Positions 26,363-36,457 are shown, counted from the stretch's first letter. The stretch is 64,000 bases of DNA from Marinobacter salinus (GCF_001854125.1 NZ_CP017715.1:2728001-2792000); one strand, 5' to 3'. Numbers and translations are program-made. Notes: generated from the sequence alone by a model not told the origin.

Positions 26363-26824
26363 ATGCCACAATGGCTGCAGTGGACACTGATCACAATTGG
26401 CGTATTGGCCATTGCTTCGCTTTTGGTGTTTATCCGCCGCCAGGCCAGGATTATTGCTGACAGCCGGCGGCGAAGCGAAAAAGCGGACGCCTTCCAGCAA
26501 CAACGGCGGCAGGACATGATCGACAGTATCCGTGTTATCGCGATGGCAGTGGAAGCGGATCAGGTGGAATATTCAGAGGCCTGTTTGCGCATCAAAGGCC
26601 TGCTGGATCACGTGGCCCCTGAACTTCTGGAACGGTCGCCGTTCCGGGTTTTTCTTGTTGTTCACGAGAAACTACAGCATATGCCGACACATCGGGCCCG
26701 GCAGGCAACAGAAACCCGCTTTGTACAGAAAATGGATAAGGAGCGGTTTGAAGTTGAAGAAATCCATGCTGATGAAATAAGGCGTGCCGCTACCGCGATC
26801 AGGCATCATCAGTTTGGCTCCTGA
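26363..26824 (+). CDS. DUF2489 family membrane-anchored protein
   Basis: This 153-residue protein has one N-terminal membrane helix (residues about 5-24, LQWTLITIGVLAIASLLVF) and a basic stretch (RRQARIIADSRRRSEKA). The cytoplasmic domain is helical and contains VIAMAVEADQVEYSEACLRIKGLLDHV, the pattern of the DUF2489 family. Function is unknown. It starts 20 bases after the oxidoreductase gene with a GAGGAG ribosome site, so the two are probably cotranscribed. The link may be only positional. Confidence 0.75.
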   Translation: MPQWLQWTLITIGVLAIASLLVFIRRQARIIADSRRRSEKADAFQQQRRQDMIDSIRVIAMAVEADQVEYSEACLRIKGLLDHVAPELLERSPFRVFLVVHEKLQHMPTHRARQATETRFVQKMDKERFEVEEIHADEIRRAATAIRHHQFGS

Positions 26825-27170
26825 TCGGTCAACGTCGGGAAAGGCGCTAGCAGTGCATTTTTGTAACATTTTGTAACCAGCAATGCGGCTGATCGAAATC
26901 ATTAGAAAAGCAAATCAATAGCTTCCGGATAAATGAAAAACTGACAGCAAGCTCACTCTTTGGCTCATCCGACCGGGGGCTTTTCTTTTCCCCCCCATTG
27001 TCTAAATTAAAGAAGAGAGTGGCAAATATCTCTGCGACAGTTGCCGCCCTCCGTTGTTTTCTCCTGATAAGTTTGGACGTCTCTGCAAAAAAGCGGGTGA
27101 ACCTGCCGGCCTTCGGGCCGGCTTTTTTGGGAGGGAAATGCTGAAGAAGTTCGAGCTTTTGGAATGCAGG
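26825..27170. other. 346-base gap with a plus-strand terminator at 27105-27128
   Basis: No protein is evident. GCCGGC 27105-27110 pairs with GCCGGC 27117-27122 around CTTCGG and is followed by six Ts, a strong plus-strand terminator. It lies about 280 bases after the last plus-strand gene. Either the DUF2489 transcript has a long tail or a short RNA of about 100-150 bases ends here. No clear promoter was found. Confidence 0.6.
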
Positions 27171-28535
27171 CTACTGGCTCATCATGCCCGCCATCGCCAT
27201 AATACTGTCTTTGCTGTTCACCAGTTCATCGAATTGCTCCTCAACCTGTTCCCGGTTGAGCCCGAGCTCATCATATACGCTCTGAGGCACTGGCTGGCCC
27301 GCCCCCAGGGCAACGCCTCGCGACGTTAACAGTTGCCGACCAAGCCACAGCAACTTCGCGTAAACAGCGCATGGGCCATCATAATATGGATTTTTCTGGT
27401 AGCGAATGGCGAGCGTGACCTCGTCAGGCATGCCCCAGTTTTCCATCAACTGCGCTGCGATCTGCTCTCGAGTTATGCCCAAAAGGTATTGCTCAGTCAC
27501 GGACGAGTCTGTCTGAGGATTCACCTCCAGGGAACGACAAACCAGTTTGAAGTGCGGTGGAAACACCTGGGCCAGGACGAGATAACCAAAGTTATGCAAC
27601 AGACCCGCAAGGTAGGCCAGACCAAAAACCGGGCGCTCACCACGAGGCATCATGCTGGCAAGAATACCGGCGGACTGGGCTTGCCAGATAGCCTGCTGCC
27701 AGTAGTCCACGTAACCCTCTGGGTGATCCTGGGGCTGTTTGAGCGCGCGGCCCAGCGATAGGCCCATGGCAAGGTTCATCACCAAATCGAATCCCAGCAC
27801 TCTGGACACCGCATCGTGTACCGAGCGAACCTGTCCGGCGGCGGCGTAAAATGATGAAGAGGCCCAACTTACTACCTGAGCCGCAAGGCTGGGATCACTC
27901 TCGACAATATCAACGAGATCGCCCATCACGGCATTCGGGTTCACCCTCAGGTGAATGATCCTCTGCGCCGTCTCAGGCAAGGGAGGTAACTCGAGAGTGT
28001 CTTCGAGGCGTTGCTGGATACGCAGACCGGTAAATTTCTTGATGGCAGTATGGAACTGGTCCCTATCTCTGCCATGGTCATCAAGATTGACCATCACCGA
28101 TTCCGTGTCCACTGCAAAGGAGCCGCGTCTGGCTTTGTCCGTTAGCGTCCGAAACTCATTTGCAGGCATGACCATGGCCAGGTTCTGCTCTTCCAGTTCC
28201 AGAGCGACCGCAGGCAACTCGTCAACCCGGCTGTCCACGACCGTCGGCCATCCCGTCAGGGAGGGCAACGCCGGGAGCATACTCAGCCCCGCGCGCTCGC
28301 GAACCCGGACTTGCTCACGCCGTTTCATCAGGCGAAGATCTCTGCCAAGCTGTTTATTCAGTAACTCAAGATCGATCAGGTCCTCCTTACGGCAAATCGC
28401 CTGGAGATTGCCCTCCCCGTCACTGAGCAGCGTCATGCGAAGCAGCTCCTGCTTGGTTGCCTGGTTTGCATCGCGCAGTGAAACCCCCGGGGCAGAATCT
28501 CCCAAGGCCTGCTGAACCGCGACAGGTAGTTCCAT
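27171..28535 (-). CDS. HDOD domain protein with N-terminal YbaK-like domain
   Basis: This is a two-domain protein of about 454 residues. Residues 1 to about 160 resemble a YbaK/aminoacyl-tRNA deacylase-like domain without a clear active site. The rest is an HDOD domain (LPPLPETAQRIIHLRVNP, DIVESDPSLAAQVVSWASS, AYLAGLLHNFGYLVLAQVFPP). HDOD proteins relate to HD phosphohydrolases but usually lack catalytic metal ligands and act in signalling. I start at MELPVAVQQ, six bases after GGGAG; a GTG nine codons earlier is open. It lies downstream of recG on the same strand. Confidence 0.82.
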   Translation of the reverse strand: MELPVAVQQALGDSAPGVSLRDANQATKQELLRMTLLSDGEGNLQAICRKEDLIDLELLNKQLGRDLRLMKRREQVRVRERAGLSMLPALPSLTGWPTVVDSRVDELPAVALELEEQNLAMVMPANEFRTLTDKARRGSFAVDTESVMVNLDDHGRDRDQFHTAIKKFTGLRIQQRLEDTLELPPLPETAQRIIHLRVNPNAVMGDLVDIVESDPSLAAQVVSWASSSFYAAAGQVRSVHDAVSRVLGFDLVMNLAMGLSLGRALKQPQDHPEGYVDYWQQAIWQAQSAGILASMMPRGERPVFGLAYLAGLLHNFGYLVLAQVFPPHFKLVCRSLEVNPQTDSSVTEQYLLGITREQIAAQLMENWGMPDEVTLAIRYQKNPYYDGPCAVYAKLLWLGRQLLTSRGVALGAGQPVPQSVYDELGLNREQVEEQFDELVNSKDSIMAMAGMMSQ

Positions 28536-28681
28536 CATTTTCTCCCGAATGTTGCTGGTCACGGGTTACCGCCTGTTCCCGTAAATCTTTTTCCAGTATA
28601 GAGCAATGTGCATCCCGGAATGTTGATCGGAATACATTTCAAGACCAAGGCAATACGTAAACCACGCCTCACCAGACCTGT

Positions 28682-30757
28682 TCACACGTCACCATAACGA
28701 ATTTTTTCACCAAGCCAGCGGCGAACCAGTCCGTTAACCACAGGTGGCTGTTGCATCAGGCCAGGGGCCATCTCGCGCACTGGCTCAATCCAGCCTTTAT
28801 CTCTCTCGAAATCCGCCAGCCGGAACTGCATCATTCCGGTCTGACGGGTGCCCAGAACCTCGCCCGGCCCGCGAATCTCCAGATCTTTCTCGGCAATAAC
28901 AAAGCCATCCTGGCTGTCCCGGAGAGCCTGCAACCGAGCCTTGCCGTTGGCGGAAAGTGGCGGATGATACATCAGCACACAGAAACTGGCCTGCTCTCCA
29001 CGCCCCACCCTGCCCCTGAGCTGGTGCAGTTGGGCCAGGCCAAGACGTTCAGGGTTCTCGATGATGATCAGGGAAGCATTCGGCACGTCCACCCCGACTT
29101 CGATAACAGTTGTGGCGACCAGCAGATCCAGCTCCCCGTTCTTGAACTGTTCCATAACAGCGGCTTTTTCCCGGGCCTTGAGCCGACCATGCACAAGCCC
29201 CACTTTCAGATCCGGCAACCTTTCCGCCAGCGCCTGTTCCGTAACTTCCGCTGCCTGGCACTGAAGCGCTTCCGATTCCTCGATCAGGGTGCATACCCAA
29301 TAGGCCTGGCGACCTGCTGTGCAGGCATTCCGCACTCGCTCGATAACATCGTCCCGCCGGCTGTCGGGAATCACAATGGTTTCAATCGGTTTGCGCCCCG
29401 GAGGCAGTTCGTCAATGACCGATGTGTCGAGATCGGCATAGGCGCTCATGGCAAGGGTTCTGGGAATAGGTGTAGCCGTCATAATCAGTTGGTGTGGTGC
29501 GAGTGTGCCACCAACCCCTTTTTCACGGAGTGCCAGGCGCTGATGAACGCCAAACCGGTGTTGTTCATCAACAATCACCAGGGCCAGACGACTGAAAGCA
29601 ACGTCATTCTGAAACAGGGCATGGGTGCCAATCACAATACTCGCGGACCCGGACTGAACGGCTTCAAGGGCTTCATTCCGGGCCTTACCCTTCACTTTTC
29701 CAGACAACCAGGACAACTCTATACCCAAGGGTTCAAGCCAGCCACGGAAGTTCTGGAAGTGCTGCTCCGCGAGAATTTCCGTCGGTGCCATAAGGGCAAC
29801 CTGTGCACCTGCTCCAATGGTTTGCAAAGCGGCCAGAGCCGCCACCACAGTTTTCCCTGACCCCACATCGCCCTGGACCAGGCGCAGCATCGGCACCCGT
29901 TGGCTGAGGTCCTGACGGATGTCAGACATTACATGGCTCTGGGCACCCGTGAGTTTGAAAGGTAGTGAATCGAGAAACCGATTAACGAGGTCACCCGAGG
30001 GTAAAAGTGGCAGAGCTTCTCTTGCCTGAATTTGCTCACGAACCTGCAAGAGACTGAGTTGGTGCGCCAATAACTCTTCCATCACCAGCCGTTGCTGGGC
30101 CGGGTGCCGCCCTTCCATCAGCAAATGAACAGGCGCATGCGCAGGCGGCGAGTGGACCAGTTCAACCGCCTCATTAATGCCCGGGAGCTGATAGTCAGCG
30201 AGTAATTCCGGAGGCAGCAAATCCCGGATCGGAAATCGGTGGAGGTATCCCAGTGCCTGCTGGCATAGGCCACGGATGCGGGGTTGCTGAATGCCTTCAG
30301 TGAGAGGGTAAACGGGCGTCAAGGTGGCTTGCCCTTCAGCGGGCATCGGTGGCGGGTTGACCTGATATTCGGGATGATAAAACTCGTAACCGGCTCGCCC
30401 TGGGCGTACTTCACCGAAACACCGAACCCACGCCCCCTCGGTCAGCTGATTTTTCTGGGCAGCGTTGAAATGGAAAAACCGCATAGCCAGAAACCCGCTA
30501 TGGTCCTTCAACGTAACCTGGAGGCTCCGGCGACGCCCCATGACCAGGTCGGCCTTCATGACCTCGCCTTCAACAACGGCCACATCGCCAATTCGCAAAC
30601 TGCCCATTGGGACCACACGGGTGCGGTCCTCATACCGGTGGGGCAAGTGGAACAGCAAATCCTGTAACGAGGAGATCCCCAGTCTGGCGAGTTTTTCTGC
30701 CAGGGCGCTTCCTACACCTTTTAGCTGAGTGACCGGAATGTCATCCAGTGACGTCAT
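28682..30757 (-). CDS. recG: ATP-dependent DNA helicase RecG
   Basis: This 691-residue helicase has an N-terminal wedge/OB region (HLPHRYEDRTRVVPMGSLRIGD, later WVRCFGEVRPGRAGYEFYHPEY), Walker A QGDVGSGKTVVAALAA, a DEQH box (VIVDEQHRFGVHQR), motif III TATPIPRTLAM, and motifs V-VI (TTVIEVGVDVPNAS, QLRGRVGRGE). It remodels stalled forks and Holliday junctions. It begins nine bases after oxyR, so both are in one transcript. The oxyR-recG pair is conserved with Pseudomonas. Confidence 0.97.
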   Translation of the reverse strand: MTSLDDIPVTQLKGVGSALAEKLARLGISSLQDLLFHLPHRYEDRTRVVPMGSLRIGDVAVVEGEVMKADLVMGRRRSLQVTLKDHSGFLAMRFFHFNAAQKNQLTEGAWVRCFGEVRPGRAGYEFYHPEYQVNPPPMPAEGQATLTPVYPLTEGIQQPRIRGLCQQALGYLHRFPIRDLLPPELLADYQLPGINEAVELVHSPPAHAPVHLLMEGRHPAQQRLVMEELLAHQLSLLQVREQIQAREALPLLPSGDLVNRFLDSLPFKLTGAQSHVMSDIRQDLSQRVPMLRLVQGDVGSGKTVVAALAALQTIGAGAQVALMAPTEILAEQHFQNFRGWLEPLGIELSWLSGKVKGKARNEALEAVQSGSASIVIGTHALFQNDVAFSRLALVIVDEQHRFGVHQRLALREKGVGGTLAPHQLIMTATPIPRTLAMSAYADLDTSVIDELPPGRKPIETIVIPDSRRDDVIERVRNACTAGRQAYWVCTLIEESEALQCQAAEVTEQALAERLPDLKVGLVHGRLKAREKAAVMEQFKNGELDLLVATTVIEVGVDVPNASLIIIENPERLGLAQLHQLRGRVGRGEQASFCVLMYHPPLSANGKARLQALRDSQDGFVIAEKDLEIRGPGEVLGTRQTGMMQFRLADFERDKGWIEPVREMAPGLMQQPPVVNGLVRRWLGEKIRYGDV

Positions 30758-30765
30758 AAAGACTC

Positions 30766-31725
30766 TCAGGCATTTTCGGCCATGATGGGGGTATCGGTTT
30801 TCGCTTTCTCAATAACCCGGCACTGACTGGCGGCCAGGGAGAGTACATCAATCGCCTTGGGACGGGGGAAGGTCACCCGCCAGGCAAGAGCGACCGTCCG
30901 AAACGGAACGGGCGCCGCGAACGGCCGGACTGCAAGAATGTTTTCATGGTATTGCATAGCCGTTGCCGCAGAGAGTGGCAGCACGGTGATTCCCAGACCC
31001 GAGGCAACCATGTGGCGTATGGTTTCCAGAGAGCTGCCTTCAGTAACCAGAGCAGGTGATGCGGTGTCGACCCGCCGCGTCACGGCGTCCACCAGCGGTG
31101 GGCAGGATTCCAGTACCTGGTCGCGGAAACAGTGTCCCGGCCCGAGCAGCAGCAACTGCTCTTTGGCCAGCTCCTCAGCCGTCAGCTCATTCTTCTTCGT
31201 CAGGGGATGGCTGGCCGGAAGCAAAACCACGAATGGTTCATCATAGAGTGGCAAGGTCACCACTTCCGGCTCTTCAAACGGCAGGGCAATAATGATCGCA
31301 TCCAGCTCCGAGTGGCGCAGTTTCTGGCGCAACGTGGCTGTGTAATTTTCTTCTATGTACAGCGGCATTTCCGGTGCCGCCCGCCTCAGCTCCGGGAGCA
31401 AATGAGGGAACAGATAAGGCCCTATGGTATAAATGGCGCCCACTTTCAGCGGAGAGTTCAGCTGATTCTTGCCGTCCTGAGCCATGTCCTTGATCACTCC
31501 GACCTGGTCCAGTACGCGCTGGGCCTGCTCGATGATGCGCTGTCCTGTTTCCGTGACCCGGATACTGCTCTTGCTACGCTCGAACAGCGGAATGCCCAGC
31601 TCATCCTCCAGCTTTTTAACAGCGACACTCAGCGTCGGCTGACTGACGTGGCAGCGCTCGGCAGCGCGGCCAAAATGCCTTTCGCGGGCAAGCGTAACGA
31701 CGTATCGTAACTCGGTGAGAGTCAT
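30766..31725 (-). CDS. oxyR: LysR-type peroxide sensor OxyR
   Basis: This 319-residue LysR regulator has an N-terminal winged helix-turn-helix (FGRAAERCHVSQPTLSVAVKKLEDELG). Its effector domain keeps both redox cysteines of OxyR in GHCFRDQVLESC, nine residues apart like Cys199 and Cys208 of E. coli. Oxidation forms a disulfide that switches on catalase and peroxidase genes. It is upstream of recG and divergent from the epimerase-like gene across 75 bases that may contain its own operator. Its length is slightly above E. coli OxyR (305). Confidence 0.93.
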   Translation of the reverse strand: MTLTELRYVVTLARERHFGRAAERCHVSQPTLSVAVKKLEDELGIPLFERSKSSIRVTETGQRIIEQAQRVLDQVGVIKDMAQDGKNQLNSPLKVGAIYTIGPYLFPHLLPELRRAAPEMPLYIEENYTATLRQKLRHSELDAIIIALPFEEPEVVTLPLYDEPFVVLLPASHPLTKKNELTAEELAKEQLLLLGPGHCFRDQVLESCPPLVDAVTRRVDTASPALVTEGSSLETIRHMVASGLGITVLPLSAATAMQYHENILAVRPFAAPVPFRTVALAWRVTFPRPKAIDVLSLAASQCRVIEKAKTDTPIMAENA

Positions 31726-31800
31726 GGTGAGCTCCGGTCAAAGGAAAGCGGGCGACGGTTCACTTATTTATGAGGTAAAGCATAAGGATTGAAATTGTCT

Positions 31801-32667
31801 ATGGCAATCACTGATACAACCCAGCCACCCCGAATTCTGGTGGCTGGTTGCGGCAAACTGGGTGGAGCCATTGCCAGGCTTTTGGCCGGCTCAGCCGAAG
31901 TGTTTGGTCTGAGACGAAATCCGGACCGGGTGCCGGAGGGAATCCGCGCTATAGGTGCGGACCTGACACGCCCGGACACCCTCGAAAAGACATTGCCTGA
32001 TGACCTCGATATTGTCATTTACTGCCTTACTCCCTCCAGCTATGACGAACAGGGCTACCGGAACGCCTATGTCCACGGCTTGGCCAACCTCATCAAAGCC
32101 CTCAACGGACAATCACTGAAACAACTCATCTATATCAGCAGTACCAGCGTGTACTCACAGGATGATGACAGCTGGCTCGACGAAAACAGCCCGACCCTGC
32201 CGGCGCGATTTAGCGGAGAACAGATCCTGGCGGGCGAGCAGACTGCCCTGAACAGCGGGCACTCAGCCACAATCATTCGCTTTAGCGGAATCTATGGCCC
32301 CTCCAGACAACGTTTCCTTGAGGAAGTCATTGAGGGGCGAATGAATCCTCAGGCGCCTGCCCCGTTCAGCAATCGTATCCATGAGGACGACGCCGCTACA
32401 GTTGTCCAGCACCTGGTGAATCGTTCACTGTCGAACCAGTCTCTTGAGGAGCTCTATATTGCGAGCGATTGTGAGCCAGTCAGGCTGGATGACGTCGTGG
32501 AGTGGATACGCCAGCAAACACCTTGCGCTCCCCCGGCCGATGATGCCAGGAAAGGCGGCCGTGCGGGCAGTAAGCGATTGAGCAACAGGCGCCTACTGGA
32601 CTCCGGTTTTCATTTTCGGTATCCGGACTTCAGAGCCGGCTACCGACCCATGATTGACGAAAAGTAG
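31801..32667 (+). CDS. NAD(P)-binding epimerase/dehydratase-like protein (YeeZ type)
   Basis: This 288-residue Rossmann-fold protein has ILVAGCGKLGGAIARLL for nucleotide binding and VIYCLTPSSYDEQGYRNAYVHGLANL. ISSTSVYSQ supplies the extended-SDR serine, but the catalytic Tyr-x3-Lys is not in its normal form. IRFSGIYGPSRQRF and NRIHEDDAA follow. This matches the YeeZ-like group of atypical extended SDRs. Substrate is unknown. The ATG at 31801 is preferred; a TTG at 31789 overlaps the AAGGA ribosome site. Confidence 0.8.
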   Translation: MAITDTTQPPRILVAGCGKLGGAIARLLAGSAEVFGLRRNPDRVPEGIRAIGADLTRPDTLEKTLPDDLDIVIYCLTPSSYDEQGYRNAYVHGLANLIKALNGQSLKQLIYISSTSVYSQDDDSWLDENSPTLPARFSGEQILAGEQTALNSGHSATIIRFSGIYGPSRQRFLEEVIEGRMNPQAPAPFSNRIHEDDAATVVQHLVNRSLSNQSLEELYIASDCEPVRLDDVVEWIRQQTPCAPPADDARKGGRAGSKRLSNRRLLDSGFHFRYPDFRAGYRPMIDEK

Positions 32668-32678
32668 ACCCCGGAAAC

Positions 32679-32701
32679 AAAAAAGGCGGCACCCGGCCGC
32701 C
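32679..32701 (-). terminator. Terminator of the spoT/ridA transcript
   Basis: On the minus strand GGCGGC pairs with GCCGCC around a five-base loop (32685-32701), followed by six Ts. It ends the ridA transcript just before the convergent epimerase-like gene. Confidence 0.85.
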
Positions 32702-32723
32702 TCTTACTAATCTGGGCCAGCTG

Positions 32724-33110
32724 TTAGCTGAGCACCATCACAGCTTCCATTTCGATGGGCACACCCTTGGGCAAAGCCGCTACACCCACCGCAGCACGAG
32801 CTGGGTATGGCTCCTGGAAATAGGTCGCCATGATCTCATTAACCGTGGCGAAGTTTGCCAGATCGGTCATGTAAATGTTGAGCTTCACGATGTCTTTCAA
32901 CTCACCACCCGCCGCTTCACAGACAGCTTTCAGATTTTCGAAAACCTGACGTGTCTTGGCGGAAAAATCCCCGGCAACCACTTCCATGGTTTCCGGCACC
33001 AGCGGAATCTGACCAGACAGGTACACAGTATCGCCGGCCTTTACGGCCTGGGAATAGGTACCAATCGCCTGGGGCGCGTTTTCGGTCTGGATAACGGATT
33101 TGTTGGTCAT
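32724..33110 (-). CDS. ridA: RidA family reactive intermediate deaminase
   Basis: This 128-residue trimeric-fold protein has [29 protein letters not shown], the conserved [18 protein letters not shown], and the [22 protein letters not shown] ending with the key Arg and Glu. It hydrolyses 2-aminoacrylate-type enamines and imines made by PLP enzymes. A 13-codon upstream extension is open, but the MTNKSVIQ start fits the family. It follows spoT by 78 bases, as in many gammaproteobacteria. Confidence 0.92.
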   Translation of the reverse strand: MTNKSVIQTENAPQAIGTYSQAVKAGDTVYLSGQIPLVPETMEVVAGDFSAKTRQVFENLKAVCEAAGGELKDIVKLNIYMTDLANFATVNEIMATYFQEPYPARAAVGVAALPKGVPIEMEAVMVLS

Positions 33111-33188
33111 GCCCTTGGACTTCCTCTTGTTCAAAACGCCAATCGTCACCTCTTGGCGCAGCTACTGTCAACCGGGCTTTGGTCTGCC

Positions 33189-35330
33189 TCAGTGACGGAC
33201 CCTGTTGATATGAGTGACCGCCCGGATATTACGGATACGGCGCATTACCCTCGCCAAATGTCTACGACCGTTAACGTGTACGACAAGACTGACAATGCCG
33301 AACTTGGCATTCTGATCTTCGACGTTGATCCGTTCGATGTTGCCATCGGCCATGGCGACGGCGTTTGCCACCTCGGCAATCACTCCACGCTGACGCTCCA
33401 ACTCCACACGCAGCTCAACCGAGAACTCATTGGTGATATCCTTGGCCCACTTGAGATGGGTGAGACGGGCCCGGCTTTCATCGTCTTCCGGCAACCGGGA
33501 GCAGGTATCGGAATGAATAACCATGCCATTACCGGAATCCATCATGCCAATCACCGGATCCCCCGGAATTGGCTTGCAGCAACTGGCAAAGCGGACCAGC
33601 AAACCTTCCGTTCCACTGATGGTCATCGGACTCCGATCACCACCACGAATATCCCTGGAAGCTCCGGCGTTTTCCACGCCTTCAGCACCGTTGACCAGCT
33701 GACGTGCGACCAGGTACGCCATACGGTTGCCAAGGCCAATGTCGCTGATCAGGTCGTCCAGACTGTTGACCTGGTTATGGCTCACCACGGCCTGCATCTG
33801 AGTGTCGCTGATTTCCGACAACCGCGCACCAAAGCCTTTGAGCGATTTCTTGAGGAGTGATTTGCCCAGTTCCAGAGACTCCGCACGCTTCTGATTCTTC
33901 AAAACATGCCGGATACTGCTGCGGGCCTTGCCCGTGACCACGAAACTGAGCCATGCGGGATTCGGGCGCGCACCTGGTGCAGTGATGACCTCGACGGTCT
34001 GACCGCTCTGCAAAGGCTGGCTCAGGGAGCCCAGATTACGATTGATTCGGCAGGCAACGGTTGCGTTCCCGATATCCGTGTGGATCGCATAGGCAAAATC
34101 CACCGGGGTAGCGCCACTGGGGAGTTCCATTATCTTACCCTTGGGCGTAAAGACATAGATCTCGTCAGGGAACAGATCCACCTTTACGTGCTCGATAAAC
34201 TCAAGTGAGTCGTCAGCACGCTCACGCATTTCCATCAGTCCCTTGACCCACCGGTCAACCCTCGCCTGGTTTGCGGTGGTTACACTACTCGGCTCATTCT
34301 TGTACATCCAATGGGCGGCAATACCATTATTGGCAATGTGTTCCATCTCTTCAGTCCGGATCTGAATCTCGATGTTCACATGCATGCCAAAAAGTGTGGT
34401 GTGAAGGGACTGATAGCCATTGGCCTTGGGCATGGCAATATAATCTTTGAACCGGCCGGGCAGAGGCTTGTAGAGGCTGTGAACAGCGCCAAGAATCCGG
34501 TAGCAGTCATCTTCAGTGTCGGTAATGATTCGGAAAGCGTACACGTCCATGATTTCGTGGAAGGATTTGTGCTTGAACTTCATCTTGTTATAGATGCTGT
34601 TCAGATGTTTCTCACGCCCCAGAATACGCCCCGGCAACCCGCGCTCTTCCAGCTTTTCCTGCAGCTTATCGCGAATTTCGTCGATAATCTCGCGGTGGCT
34701 TCCCCTCAGCTTGTCAACGGCCTTGGAGATGTACTTCGAACGCATTGGATACAGCGAGGAAAACCCCAGATCTTCCAGCTCAGTGCAGATGGAGTGCATG
34801 CCAAGGCGATTCGCTATCGGGGCATAAATGTCGAGGGTTTCTGTAGCGATCCGCTGCCGCTTCTCATAGGGCATGGGCCCCAGCGTGCGCATATTGTGCA
34901 GCCGGTCCGCGAGCTTCACCAGAATAACCCGAATATCCCGGGCCATGGCCAGAGTCATCTTCTGGAAATTCTCGGCCTGAGCCTCTGCGCGGGTACGAAA
35001 CTCGATCTGGGTCAGCTTGCTGACTCCATCAACGAGCTCTGCCACATCATCACCAAACTGCTCCGCGAGCGCATCCTTGGGGATACCTGTGTCTTCAATA
35101 ACGTCGTGGAGCATGGCCGCCATCAGGCTCTGGTGGTCCAGGCGAAGCTCGGCAAGGATGTGGGCAACCGCAAGGGGGTGGGTAATGTAGCGATCACCGC
35201 TCTTTCGCATCTGCCCTTCATGGGCCTGCTCGGCGTAATAGTAGGCTCGTCGCACCTGATTGATGCGAGTGGTATCCAGATAGGCACTCAGCTCTTTCGC
35301 CAGCCCTTCAACCGTAGCCTCTAACGACAC
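33189..35330 (-). CDS. spoT: Bifunctional (p)ppGpp synthetase/hydrolase SpoT
   Basis: The protein is 713 residues from a GTG with GGAGG seven bases upstream. The hydrolase HD domain is intact (YITHPLAVAHIL, MLHDVIEDT). The synthetase domain (GREKHLNSIYNKM, YAFRIITDTEDDCYR, DYIAMPKANGYQSLHTT), TGS (VFTPKGKIMELPSGATPVDFAYAIHT) and ACT (VELRVELERQRGVIAEVANAVAMADGN) follow. It tunes ppGpp in response to starvation and works with DksA, encoded at 1070. The frame is open to 35414, but that longer form would run through the terminator at 35365-35391. Confidence 0.96.
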   Translation of the reverse strand: MSLEATVEGLAKELSAYLDTTRINQVRRAYYYAEQAHEGQMRKSGDRYITHPLAVAHILAELRLDHQSLMAAMLHDVIEDTGIPKDALAEQFGDDVAELVDGVSKLTQIEFRTRAEAQAENFQKMTLAMARDIRVILVKLADRLHNMRTLGPMPYEKRQRIATETLDIYAPIANRLGMHSICTELEDLGFSSLYPMRSKYISKAVDKLRGSHREIIDEIRDKLQEKLEERGLPGRILGREKHLNSIYNKMKFKHKSFHEIMDVYAFRIITDTEDDCYRILGAVHSLYKPLPGRFKDYIAMPKANGYQSLHTTLFGMHVNIEIQIRTEEMEHIANNGIAAHWMYKNEPSSVTTANQARVDRWVKGLMEMRERADDSLEFIEHVKVDLFPDEIYVFTPKGKIMELPSGATPVDFAYAIHTDIGNATVACRINRNLGSLSQPLQSGQTVEVITAPGARPNPAWLSFVVTGKARSSIRHVLKNQKRAESLELGKSLLKKSLKGFGARLSEISDTQMQAVVSHNQVNSLDDLISDIGLGNRMAYLVARQLVNGAEGVENAGASRDIRGGDRSPMTISGTEGLLVRFASCCKPIPGDPVIGMMDSGNGMVIHSDTCSRLPEDDESRARLTHLKWAKDITNEFSVELRVELERQRGVIAEVANAVAMADGNIERINVEDQNAKFGIVSLVVHVNGRRHLARVMRRIRNIRAVTHINRVRH

Positions 35331-35364
35331 CGCGCCTCCAAAAACCTCAATAAAATTCAGGGAC

Positions 35365-35391
35365 AAAAAAACCCGAATGCTTGCATCCGGG
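35365..35391 (-). terminator. Intrinsic terminator between rpoZ and spoT
   Basis: On the minus strand a nine-base stem (CCCGGATGC with GCATTCGGG, one G-T pair) closes a two-base loop and is followed by seven Ts. It ends 35 bases before the spoT GTG start, so spoT must be reached by read-through or its own promoter. Confidence 0.88.
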
Positions 35392-35496
35392 TCCTTCCCT
35401 GGTCCTACCAACAACGTTTCATAGTTACACTATAAAAGCGCGGGGACAGATTTCAATGCTTCTCAGGTGCAGATACGTATATGTATCCCCAGCCTC

Positions 35497-35709
35497 TTAT
35501 TCGTCGAGATCTTCCTTGAGCAATTCCCGACCAATCTTGCCTTCGGCAATTTCTCGCAGAGCGATAACGGTCGGCTTGTCGTTTTCTTCCGGCACCAGGG
35601 GCTCCGCTCCCTTGGTTGCGAGCTGACGGGCACGCTTGGTAGCCAGCATCACCAACTGGAATCGGTTATCAACGTTTTCCAGACAATCTTCAACGGTAAC
35701 TCGTGCCAT
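35497..35709 (-). CDS. rpoZ: RNA polymerase omega subunit
   Basis: This 70-residue protein is omega: [29 protein letters not shown], then [17 protein letters not shown]. It binds the beta-prime C-terminal region, helps assembly and is part of ppGpp site 1. It is shorter than the E. coli (91) and Pseudomonas (about 88) proteins, stopping soon after the conserved core with KEDLDE. It lies in the gmk-rpoZ-spoT order. Confidence 0.95.
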   Translation of the reverse strand: MARVTVEDCLENVDNRFQLVMLATKRARQLATKGAEPLVPEENDKPTVIALREIAEGKIGRELLKEDLDE

Positions 35710-35800
35710 AACTTCCCCGAAAATAAAATGACTGATTCAGCAGACCGCACAGTTTACTGCGGCCGGCTCAATTTGTATACAGTTATGATTCCGATCGGAC

Positions 35801-36457
<657 letters not shown>

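Noticed and set aside
24984..26387. 467-codon minus-strand ORF inside the molybdopterin gene
   Set aside because: Opposite strand of a clearly supported enzyme; no motif in the translation.
28751..29860. 369-codon plus-strand ORF inside recG
   Set aside because: Antisense to intact helicase motifs; no recognisable domain.
34311..35324. 337-codon plus-strand ORF inside spoT
   Set aside because: Antisense to SpoT domains that are complete.
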